From NCBI GenBank assembly GCA_963642885.1, contig CAVIJI010000007.1, positions 16,329-80,328 on the forward strand: DNA of 64,000 bases, written 5' to 3'. The notes under the pieces are model-generated. The model was given only the letters and a program-made list of their open reading frames with translations, ran no database searches and was not told the DNA's origin. Shown piece by piece: positions 54,836 to 62,117 of the stretch. The stretch's first letter is position 1. Each line of letters begins with the position of its first letter. Both the position numbers and the translations under genes were made by a program. The stretch comes from UMGS1696 sp963642885 (GTDB lineage Bacteria > Bacillota > Clostridia > Oscillospirales > CAG-272).

Positions 54836-57001
54836 TTATGCTCCGACTACCATCATGTACTCGTTCTCTACTGTTTCGCCGTCTGCAGTCTCAAGCGTTA
54901 CCGTAACCTTCATTCTCGTTTTCGCCTTAACGGACGCGGGAATTTCAAACGAATGCGTTTTACCCTTTGCGTTTGTATTGGCATCGGAAACAAGCTCATC
55001 GACTCCGACGTAATATTTAACTCCGTCAAGCTCCACTGTCGACGTGATTCTGCCTGACGCGGGCTTTGTTCCGTCGTTGAGAAGCCATGTCTCGAACTCG
55101 CACGCCTTGCCTGCTTCCCATGAGAATTTCGTGAATTTAGCGGACGGAACGATGTCCCTGAGCGAATCCTTTACGGTATAATAGCCGCACTTCTTAATGT
55201 TCGGATAAGCGATAAGCGAGTTGTTCGCCGCGCACTTCCACGGCTCGCACCAGCACCAGTTTATCGCCATTGCGCACAGCGGCTTCTGTCGTCTCGCTTC
55301 TTCGAATATTGCCTTGTAGCCTATACCCTGAAGCCAGCCGGAGGTCTCCACGAGGTTTTCGAGGGTGCTTATGTCTCCGAATCTCTCCAGTGTGGGAAGC
55401 GACAGCCACGGCTCGCGTCCGTTCCACGCGTAGAAGGCGTGATGCGCCTGCCATACTCCGCCCGGCTTCGGCGGGAACAGCTCGTCCTTCGGAATAAAGC
55501 TCTCGAGATATTCCGCAGACGGAGTCGAGGGTATGCCGAACTCGGTGTACGCCGTAGCCTCCGTATTCGAGAACAGCGTAAACTGATCCACGCCCGTTGT
55601 GGGATCGAGGAAGGTGTATCCGCCGTGCTTCATGCCCCAGATGGGCGAGGTGGGATTATACGGTATTTCGGGAGCGTATTCGAGTGTGAGCGCATTCAAA
55701 AGTCTCAGTGCGAGACGCTGATCCGTCATGCCCGACCACGAATTGAACAGCTCGTTTCCGCCGCACCACAAAGTAATGCACGGATGTGAACGGAGCAGCA
55801 GAATAATTGCGGTTGCCTCCTGCTTCAATACCTTCAGGTATTTCTCTGAATCGTAGTAATCGTTGCAGGCAAGAGGAAATTCGAACCATATCATTATGCC
55901 GTACTCATCGCACAAAGAGTAGAACATTTCCTTCTGACAGCCCGTACCGCCCCAGCAGCGGAATATATTCATGTTCGCGTCAACAGCGAAGCGTATCAGC
56001 TCCTCGTATTTCTCACGCGTCATTGTGCCCGTGAATATTTCCTGATTTACGTAATTAGAGCCTTTGGCGAATACGTTTACACCGTTCAGCGTAATCTGTG
56101 CAGGAGGATATGCGCGCGTTTTCGGGAACTGTGTCGGCTCGACAAAGCTGCCCGTGTTCATAGTCAGCTCCACACGGCGGAATCCGATATGCTTTTCAAC
56201 GGTATTCTCTCCGCACTTTACGGTGTACTTATATAAATTCGGCTCTCCGTATCCGCGGCACCACCACAGTACGGGCGAGTCTATTTTCGCCACGAAAACA
56301 CCGTTGTCAAGCACTCCGCGCGTCACAACGTCTCCGCTCGGTGAGTATACCGTAACCTCGGCCTCGGATGCCGTGTCCGACGTGATTGTCAGCTCGGCTG
56401 ACGAAAAATCCTTCGCGAGCGTATATCTCGCTTCCGTTCTGCCTATGTAATACCTGCCGCGTGACTCGATATAGCATTCGTTCCATAATCCCGACGGAAT
56501 CACACGCGGATGCCAGTCCCACTCGTAGGCAACGGGAGGCTTACAGCACTGCGCCGCCTGATTTCTGTCCGTGGGCATTCCCTCGAGCATCGGATGCGGA
56601 TGTATTTTTATCTCGAACTCCATACCGTTTTCAAGCGGATGGCCGAACAGCTCCTCGGATATATCGTCAAGGCATATGTCCACACGCGTAAACATGCCTT
56701 CATGAGTATAGAATTCCTTTCCGCCCAAAATAAGCGTCCATATGTAGTCGATTCCCTCGGTGACAAACCAGATTTTCTCGCCGTTCTTCCGCTCGAATTC
56801 GAGATTTGTTTTGTAGAACCATGTGTACGGCTCGAGCTGAAACATTTTCTTGTGCTCCATGCCGTAGTTAATATCGGATACGAATTCGGGGTGTGCCGTA
56901 ATGTAGTCAAGCTGAACATTGCCCGGAACAGACGCGTCAAACATTTCGCAGTCTATGTTCGGGGAATACGCTTTGTATTTCTGATAAAATTTCATACTCA
57001 T
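54836..57001 (-). CDS. Glycoside hydrolase family 2, beta-mannosidase-like
   Basis: 721 residues. An N-terminal jelly-roll domain (ASVPGNVQLDYI, EPYTWFYKTNLEF, VTEGIDYIWTLILGG) and an immunoglobulin-like domain precede the TIM-barrel. The acid/base is E417 in LWCGGNELF and the nucleophile E487 in YTEFGIPS. IFRCWGGTGCQKEMFYSLCDEYGIMIWFEF (in parts) is typical of beta-mannosidases. No signal peptide, so it acts on imported oligosaccharides, probably removing beta-linked mannose or a similar sugar. Two ATGs six bases apart (57001, 56995) are both possible; the second is better spaced from AAAGG. Confidence 0.88.
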   Translation of the reverse strand: MSMKFYQKYKAYSPNIDCEMFDASVPGNVQLDYITAHPEFVSDINYGMEHKKMFQLEPYTWFYKTNLEFERKNGEKIWFVTEGIDYIWTLILGGKEFYTHEGMFTRVDICLDDISEELFGHPLENGMEFEIKIHPHPMLEGMPTDRNQAAQCCKPPVAYEWDWHPRVIPSGLWNECYIESRGRYYIGRTEARYTLAKDFSSAELTITSDTASEAEVTVYSPSGDVVTRGVLDNGVFVAKIDSPVLWWCRGYGEPNLYKYTVKCGENTVEKHIGFRRVELTMNTGSFVEPTQFPKTRAYPPAQITLNGVNVFAKGSNYVNQEIFTGTMTREKYEELIRFAVDANMNIFRCWGGTGCQKEMFYSLCDEYGIMIWFEFPLACNDYYDSEKYLKVLKQEATAIILLLRSHPCITLWCGGNELFNSWSGMTDQRLALRLLNALTLEYAPEIPYNPTSPIWGMKHGGYTFLDPTTGVDQFTLFSNTEATAYTEFGIPSTPSAEYLESFIPKDELFPPKPGGVWQAHHAFYAWNGREPWLSLPTLERFGDISTLENLVETSGWLQGIGYKAIFEEARRQKPLCAMAINWCWCEPWKCAANNSLIAYPNIKKCGYYTVKDSLRDIVPSAKFTKFSWEAGKACEFETWLLNDGTKPASGRITSTVELDGVKYYVGVDELVSDANTNAKGKTHSFEIPASVKAKTRMKVTVTLETADGETVENEYMMVVGA

Positions 57002-57102
57002 ACACCTTTTTTCGATTTATTTTTATAACGGAAATATAAAAAACAAAATAAAACTCCCCAACGTGCCGTTTCAAAACAAGCATACAGAAACCCTGCTCTC
57101 GC

Positions 57103-57145
57103 AAGGACGGCGCCCTCTCCGGCGGTTCGTGCTCCCAGCGTCCTT
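57103..57145. repeat. GC-rich hairpin in a long non-coding stretch upstream of the GH2 gene
   Basis: Outer arms AAGGACG / CGTCCTT enclose a GC-rich inner part with CCGGCGG. The surrounding 57040-57290 region is non-coding, GC-richer than its flanks and unlike genes on either strand. It looks like a dispersed intergenic repeat or structured RNA, but I see only one copy here. Confidence 0.45.
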
Positions 57146-57370
57146 AAACGTCGCGGTGGCGCGGAATGCGTCTCACGGCAACGGAGGGAGGTCTGCAAAC
57201 CTCACGTCGGAAGTCCGGGCTCCTTTTTACTCTTTGTGGGTTTTTATGCTCATTTTTATTTCGAACACCTCAGGGAGCTTACCTTAGATGGCGATTGTAA
57301 TTGTATCGCTCTGTCGAAGCGACTGCGGTCGATGCCGATTTTTTCTATGATGCGGTTATCAGCTTAAGCC

Positions 57371-57521
57371 TATCCGCTCGTCCGATTTATGCCATACTCG
57401 AGTCGGCGGCGGTTGACCGTAAATCTAAGTTATAGCTTATCCGCACGTCCTATTCATGCCATACTCGAGTCGGCGGCGGTTGACTTCACCATACAAAATA
57501 AAGCCTATCCGCCGACATCAG
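57371..57521. repeat. 67-bp imperfect tandem repeat ending in the dispersed 16-mer (copy 2)
   Basis: Two copies begin TATCCGC at 57371 and 57438 and share GCCATACTCGAGTCGGCGG and CGGTTGAC. A third start at 57506 gives TATCCGCCGACATCAG, identical to 17832-17847, and contains the stop codon of the DUF1292 gene. Confidence 0.85.
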
Positions 57522-57853
57522 TCCTCGTCGTCGTAGAGAATATCGGAGAATTCGTCATCGAAAATATCCGCAACCTCGTCGAATTCGTCGTCATCCTCGA
57601 TTGTCTCGAGAATATCCTCGCCGTCTTCGTCAACGGAACACTTGAGGATAACATACTCGCTGCTTTCCTCTTCTCCGTCTTCGTTAACGGGAATCAATGC
57701 CTTGTATGTCTCGCCGTTGTGCTCGAGAGTTCCGAGAAGCGCGAAATGCAGCTCGTTGCCCGACTCGTCGGTGAGTGTATATATTTCGGGATCGTACTCT
57801 TCGTTTTCTTCGATCTCGTTCTTCTTATCGAAGAGTCCGTCGTTCTTATCCAT
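57518..57853 (-). CDS. DUF1292 family acidic protein
   Basis: 111 residues, extremely acidic. The core EYDPEIYTLTDESGNELHF, LGTLEHNGETYKALIPV and YVILKCSVDEDGEDIL matches DUF1292 (YrzB-like) proteins, which are widespread in Firmicutes and usually sit in the alaS-yrzL-ruvX-yrzB cluster; none of those genes is here. The last ~30 residues are nearly all Asp and Glu with aromatic residues, another acidic tail like those of RpoB and RpoC. ATG with GGGAG. Its own promoter lies 127 bp upstream and its stop codon falls inside a dispersed repeat. Function unknown. Confidence 0.9.
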   Translation of the reverse strand: MDKNDGLFDKKNEIEENEEYDPEIYTLTDESGNELHFALLGTLEHNGETYKALIPVNEDGEEESSEYVILKCSVDEDGEDILETIEDDDEFDEVADIFDDEFSDILYDDED

Positions 57854-57979
57854 TGTGTTTCTCCCATCAAAAACTGATTTAGGATAAACCGATAGCGTTC
57901 TTTCCCGAGATAAGCCGATATGATACGCTCATGCTCGAAGAATAACACTTCTCGGCGTCACCTTATGATTACAGTAGTA

Positions 57980-58008
57980 ATTGTACACGAAAACAGCCGT
58001 TTTGTCAA
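57980..58008 (-). promoter_or_regulatory. Promoter of the DUF1292 gene
   Basis: On the minus strand: TTGACA (58008-58003), 17-bp spacer, TACAAT (57985-57980). Confidence 0.85.
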
Positions 58009-58022
58009 GTGGTTTCAGGGGC

Positions 58023-58045
58023 AACACCGCACAAAGAGCGGTGTT
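58023..58045 (-). terminator. Hairpin overlapping the stop of the YgjV-like gene
   Basis: AACACCGC / GCGGTGTT stem, 7-nt loop. It lacks a T-tract on the minus strand, so termination would be weak. Confidence 0.5.
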
Positions 58046-58613
58046 ATTTGCTCTCGGCATCCTTTTTCTTTCTGTCAAGTCTTACCATGCCCACTATAAT
58101 CGACGTGAACACGAATACCTCGTTAAGTACGCCGCCCAGGTTCTTCTGCATCAGATGGTATACAAACCAGCACGGAGGAGACGGCAGAGTAAACAATCTT
58201 GTTTTCGCCGTGTCGCCCGCGGAGAATGAATAAATCGTGCAGAGAGTTCCGATAAGAGCGAGTATATCCGGTATACCGGTGTAGGTGGCGAATACAAGTA
58301 CTGCGGCGCTCACCATAAACAGCGGAAGCCATATTTTGGATCTTGCCCATTTGTGGTTTTCCGCAAAGTAATATACGGTCAAACGCACTACGGCATGTAC
58401 ATTGAGGAGCACTCCCACTATACCGCCCTTGAGTCCGAGATTGAGTATCCACATAATCGATGCCGTTATCTGCCAGAACAGAAGCTTTTTCGGGGATTTC
58501 ATCTGATAGCAGAAAATATTGCATACGAGCGCGAGTATTCCGAGAATCTGCGCGATTATTTCAGTCGGAGTAAGGGTGGGAAGCAGTGCGAGCACTGAAG
58601 AAGAAAAAGACAT
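58044..58613 (-). CDS. YgjV-like inner membrane protein
   Basis: 189 residues with about six hydrophobic segments. The pattern IIAQILGILALVCNIFCYQ, KLLFWQITASIMWILNLGL, LLNVHAVVRLTVYYFAENHKW (in parts) and SPPCWFVYHLMQKNLGGVLNE (in parts) fits the bacterial inner-membrane protein YgjV family (PF10688). The function of that family is not established. It lies 29 bp downstream of the solute-binding lipoprotein gene and is very likely in the same transcript. It is not an ABC permease: no EAA loop is present. Confidence 0.85.
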   Translation of the reverse strand: MSFSSSVLALLPTLTPTEIIAQILGILALVCNIFCYQMKSPKKLLFWQITASIMWILNLGLKGGIVGVLLNVHAVVRLTVYYFAENHKWARSKIWLPLFMVSAAVLVFATYTGIPDILALIGTLCTIYSFSAGDTAKTRLFTLPSPPCWFVYHLMQKNLGGVLNEVFVFTSIIVGMVRLDRKKKDAESK

Positions 58614-58642
58614 TTCGTTTTACCTGATTTCAATAAATTAAA

Positions 58643-60205
58643 TTATTCGGCTATACCTAAAACTTCTTTGAAGCTGTTGGTAAGCTTATTAAGAGCCTTT
58701 GTGGCTGCTTTTTCGGATTTGCTGTAGCTTGACGAGAAATTAATCTTGTCGTTTGCGAGAGGAGTAAGGAATACGGTCTGAAGGACGAAGCCCGCGAGAG
58801 ACTCATTGTACGCAACCGCAAACGGAGACGTGATGGAGTCGTGGATAAGGTCTATCATCAGAGCGTCATCCTGTCCGTCGGCGTACTTAACCTTAAGTCC
58901 GTCCTCGTAGAACTCTGGCATTACGATTTTCGAGGTTTCACGTCCGAGCACCTCAAGACATGTGAGAACGAAGGTGAGATCATCGCCAGTTATAGTCGAC
59001 GGAATCGCGCCGATTTCACTTGTATCGTGAAGTGTGGTTACGTAATTTTCCTGACTCTCGTCATATTTGGGGTACGGAATAACACCGACGGAGAACTCTA
59101 TATCACGAAGATTTTCAAGGTCGCCGAGACGGTTATATCCCATGAAAACGCACTGTCCGTTCGAGAAGAACGTACGCAGTGCCGCTACGTCGGCGAGTGT
59201 GGTATTGGTACCGTCGCTGTAGTACAGATCATGAAGCTTGTCGAGAGCCGCTACGGAACGCTCGTTGTTGAACGAATATTCCACACCGTCATCTGTCTTT
59301 GTGACAAACGGAATGTCAAGACCGACAAGCATCGGTATCGCCGAACCCCACATACCTACGCACGCGTAGCCGTATGTGTCGCTGTTCGATTCCGCGCCGT
59401 CACCGTCCGTGTCGACATAGCTTTCGTTTAAGATCTTTGTCATTTCGTCGATGGTCCACTTACCGTCGAACACCATTTTGTTTACGTACTCGGTGTCGCC
59501 GTAGGTGTTGTTCAGAATCTGCTCGTTGGTATAAAGGGTGTGGCATGACGCGATGGCATCGGTGAAATAGTCGCCTACGAGAAGGAACATTCCGCCGTCG
59601 ATAAACATAAGGTCACGCATCGAGTCGGCATACCAATACGATTTTTCCATATTGAGAATGTCGTTTCCGTACAGATTGGCAATGTGTCCCGAGGACGACA
59701 GCTGTGCGAGAGCGCGTATGTCGTTCGCAATGGCATCCCACTCGGTGTCGCCTGCCGTAATCTGCTTCTTAATCTGCGCCGCCGCCGTACCGTAGCCGTA
59801 GTTCGCCTCGACGAACTCTATGTTTATTCCGAGCAAATCGGCTACCTTGAGGTTTCTGTCGTAGACGGCATCGTTTACCGCCTCACCTGTTAACTCTCCG
59901 CTGCCTCTGATAAAACGGTCTCCGTTGGTAGCGTCGCCTGTGTCGATAGAGGTGTAAACCGTAAATGATCTTCCGCCGTAGTCTACGTCCGCGAAGGGAT
60001 CCGGTTCCTCGGTCTCTGTTTCGGTTTCCGTTTCTGTTTCCGTTGCCGTTGCCGTGGTATTCTCGGCCGATGCGCTTGTTTCACTTGTCGTGTCTTCCGC
60101 TTTCTGTTCGGAGCATGCCGTAAGCATCGGAGTGACGAGCATCATTGCCGCGAGTATTAAAGCTATAGACCTTCTATAGTCTTTAACCGCTGTGATTTTT
60201 TTCAT
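58643..60205 (-). CDS. Orphan extracellular solute-binding lipoprotein
   Basis: 520-residue lipoprotein with lipobox LTAC at Cys31. A linker contains a perfect Thr-Glu alternation (TETETETETEE). The binding-protein body shares the layout of the lipoprotein at 12656-14155: NDAVYDRNLKVADLLGINIEF, KKQITAGDTEWDAIANDIR (in parts), DGKWTIDEMTKILNES, LYYSDGTNTT and a Lys-rich C-terminal helix ATKALNKLTNSFKEVL. No ABC permease or ATPase is adjacent; the co-transcribed gene encodes a YgjV-like protein. Strong ribosome site AAAGGAGG. Ligand unknown; carbohydrate is the commonest class in related families. Confidence 0.86.
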   Translation of the reverse strand: MKKITAVKDYRRSIALILAAMMLVTPMLTACSEQKAEDTTSETSASAENTTATATETETETETETEEPDPFADVDYGGRSFTVYTSIDTGDATNGDRFIRGSGELTGEAVNDAVYDRNLKVADLLGINIEFVEANYGYGTAAAQIKKQITAGDTEWDAIANDIRALAQLSSSGHIANLYGNDILNMEKSYWYADSMRDLMFIDGGMFLLVGDYFTDAIASCHTLYTNEQILNNTYGDTEYVNKMVFDGKWTIDEMTKILNESYVDTDGDGAESNSDTYGYACVGMWGSAIPMLVGLDIPFVTKTDDGVEYSFNNERSVAALDKLHDLYYSDGTNTTLADVAALRTFFSNGQCVFMGYNRLGDLENLRDIEFSVGVIPYPKYDESQENYVTTLHDTSEIGAIPSTITGDDLTFVLTCLEVLGRETSKIVMPEFYEDGLKVKYADGQDDALMIDLIHDSITSPFAVAYNESLAGFVLQTVFLTPLANDKINFSSSYSKSEKAATKALNKLTNSFKEVLGIAE

Positions 60206-60410
60206 TTTTTCGGAGCCTCCTTTGGTTTTATATACAAAATAGAATTGCTTTATTCCGGGCTTATTATTCTCGTGTAACGCTTACTCTATGTACAAGGGAT
60301 CAAGGATACTCTATATTATAAATAATTCTTATTTAATTAATGATTTTAATCAATTAAAGAATCTAAAATTCCGAAAAAATCAAATACTCTTTTTAAATTT
60401 GCCTACAAAC

Positions 60411-60439
60411 ATTATAACAAAACAAGCATACATTGTCAA
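60411..60439 (-). promoter_or_regulatory. Promoter of the lipoprotein-ygjV operon
   Basis: On the minus strand: TTGACA (60439-60434), 17-bp spacer, TATAAT (60416-60411), a perfect consensus. The AT-rich leader is about 200 nt and contains no gene. Confidence 0.92.
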
Positions 60440-60469
60440 TACTATACACGAAATCGCATATAGAGGAAT

Positions 60470-61033
60470 TCACTTCAGCTCGCGTATGACAACGGCGGGA
60501 TTGCCCGCTATGACGACATTCGCGGGGAAGGATTTCGTAACAACGGATGCCGCACCGACAACAACGTTGTCGCCGAGCGTAACTCCCGGAAGAATCGTGA
60601 CACCGCCGCCTATCCAGCAGTTGTCGCCTATCACAACCTCATCGGGAACTCCTATGCCGCGAGACCTCTCATTCGGGTCGAGCGGATGACCTATTGCGTA
60701 AATGCAGGTTTTCGGCCCGATCATGCAGTTTTTGCCGATTCTTATGGGAGCCGCATCGAGAAATACGCAGTCGAAATTGGCAAAGAAATTTTCACCGAGA
60801 AAAATGTTGTAGCCGTAGTCGCAGTGAAACGGCGGTTTTATCATGATTTTCTCGCCGCATTCGCCGAACAGCTTTTTCAGTATGGTGTATCTCTTTTCGG
60901 GCTCGTTCTCGGGGGAATGGTTGTATTCCTCCGCAAGGGTGCGCGCGTCGCTTTTGTTTTTCATCAGCTCCGGGTCGCCTGTGTAAAAGTCCAGACCCGC
61001 AGTCATTTTTTCACGTTCCGTCACCGTATTCAC
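60470..61033 (-). CDS. Sugar O-acetyltransferase (maltose/galactoside acetyltransferase type)
   Basis: 187 residues. An N-terminal Mac domain (EREKMTAGLDFYTGDPEL) precedes left-handed beta-helix hexapeptide repeats. The catalytic His is in YAIGHPLDPNERS, and IGDNCWIGGGVTILPGVTLGDN is typical (in parts). It transfers acetyl from acetyl-CoA to sugars, presumably in the cytosol. Translation starts at a GTG (61033) whose last bases overlap the TGA of the diacylglycerol-kinase-like gene (GTGA), so the two are translationally coupled. Such enzymes may detoxify unused sugars; the true substrate is unknown. Confidence 0.92.
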   Translation of the reverse strand: MNTVTEREKMTAGLDFYTGDPELMKNKSDARTLAEEYNHSPENEPEKRYTILKKLFGECGEKIMIKPPFHCDYGYNIFLGENFFANFDCVFLDAAPIRIGKNCMIGPKTCIYAIGHPLDPNERSRGIGVPDEVVIGDNCWIGGGVTILPGVTLGDNVVVGAASVVTKSFPANVVIAGNPAVVIRELK

Positions 61034-61881
61034 CTTTTATCCGCGCTGTGCGCTTCGTATGACGTAACGCCGCATATCGTCTCGCCGTCAATCTGCAGCT
61101 CTGTCGGGCGGCTGAACTCAACTTTAATGTTTCTGCCCGTCAGCACCTCGCACATTTTGCCGTGGTTAACGTGCTCGCCGCTGAATATTTTCGGGAATAC
61201 AGACAGAGTCTTCAGCTTGCTTCCGCAGTGCCATACAAGCACCGACAACGTGCCGTCTCCGAGTCTGTCCTGCTTCGGCGCGGCCATCATGCCACCGCCG
61301 TAGTATCTTCCGTTCATAGTCGGAGCGAGCCATACCTTTTTGTATTCCTTTCTCGTGCCGTCTACCGTGATAACGGCATCGACGGGCTTAAAGAAAAACA
61401 AAAGTCCCTTTATCGCTATAGCGGTATAATTCGGCTTTTTGTGCTGCTTTTCCTTAATTTCGTCGCCTACACGACAGCAGTACCCGTCAATGCCGTAGCC
61501 GACACCGTTTAAGAAAAGCGATGTCCTGCCGCCGACGGTAACGGACGGAAGATTTTCCGTGTACTTGTTAATTTCGACAGGCTCATCCGTGCTCTGCGCA
61601 CCCTTCACATCGTGCAGAAAATCGTTTCCGCTTCCTCCCGCAATATAAAGTATGTGCTCGGGATGTGTAATGCCGACGGTGTCGTTAATAAACCTGTTTA
61701 ACGTACCGTCTCCGCCTATGATAACGAAAGAGCTTTCTTTCTTTTCATCGAACAGCTTGGCGTAGTCCGCCTTTGTCATGTCGATGAATTCGCATTCGCC
61801 GAGTTTCTTTTCGGCTTCCGTACGCTTCACGTCGTTCCAGCCGTCGCCGGCGTACGGATTGTAAAGCACCGTATATTTCAT
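61030..61881 (-). CDS. Diacylglycerol kinase-like lipid kinase
   Basis: 283 residues of the DAGK catalytic/YegS-type fold. The nucleotide-binding motif is FVIIGGDGTLNRFIND, and IAGGSGNDFLHDV contains the second glycine motif. Later LNGVGYGIDGYCCRVGD and PTELQIDGETI fit the two-domain family. It likely phosphorylates a lipid such as diacylglycerol, recycling it toward phospholipids; sphingolipid or other lipids cannot be excluded. ATG with AAGGTGA. First gene of a two-gene operon with the O-acetyltransferase. Confidence 0.92.
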   Translation of the reverse strand: MKYTVLYNPYAGDGWNDVKRTEAEKKLGECEFIDMTKADYAKLFDEKKESSFVIIGGDGTLNRFINDTVGITHPEHILYIAGGSGNDFLHDVKGAQSTDEPVEINKYTENLPSVTVGGRTSLFLNGVGYGIDGYCCRVGDEIKEKQHKKPNYTAIAIKGLLFFFKPVDAVITVDGTRKEYKKVWLAPTMNGRYYGGGMMAAPKQDRLGDGTLSVLVWHCGSKLKTLSVFPKIFSGEHVNHGKMCEVLTGRNIKVEFSRPTELQIDGETICGVTSYEAHSADKR

Positions 61882-61931
61882 AATATCACCTTAATAAATA
61901 TTTTGACGGCATCGGCCATCAAGCGTTACAT

Positions 61932-61960
61932 ATCATAGCACATTTTACGCTCTTTGTCTA
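61932..61960 (-). promoter_or_regulatory. Promoter of the lipid kinase-acetyltransferase operon
   Basis: On the minus strand: TAGACA (61960-61955), 17-bp spacer, TATGAT (61937-61932). Confidence 0.75.
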
Positions 61961-61985
61961 CCGTTCACCCGAAATCATTTCGTTT

Positions 61986-62044
61986 TACGCCGATTTTTTA
62001 TTTTCACTACATCGGATATGAAGATTCGGCATAAAATCGGCGTA
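61986..62044. repeat. 12-bp inverted repeat between divergent promoters
   Basis: Perfect arms TACGCCGATTTT (61986-61997) and AAAATCGGCGTA (62033-62044), 35 nt apart. They sit between the minus-strand kinase promoter and the plus-strand amidase promoter, ending 7 bp before the latter's -35. It could be an operator for a dimeric regulator or a cruciform. Confidence 0.7.
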
Positions 62045-62051
62045 TTTCATG

Positions 62052-62080
62052 TTTACACTATTATTTAGTTATGCTATAAT
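62052..62080 (+). promoter_or_regulatory. Promoter of the amidase gene
   Basis: TTTACA (62052-62057), 17-bp spacer, TATAAT (62075-62080). Confidence 0.85.
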
Positions 62081-62117
62081 TATTTCAATCATTTTTGTTG
62101 TGTAAGGATTCCGTTAT

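Noticed and set aside
60000..60060. Thr-Glu repeat in the lipoprotein as a separate repeat element
   Set aside because: It is a low-complexity linker after the lipobox, common in lipoproteins of this kind, and is kept in frame.
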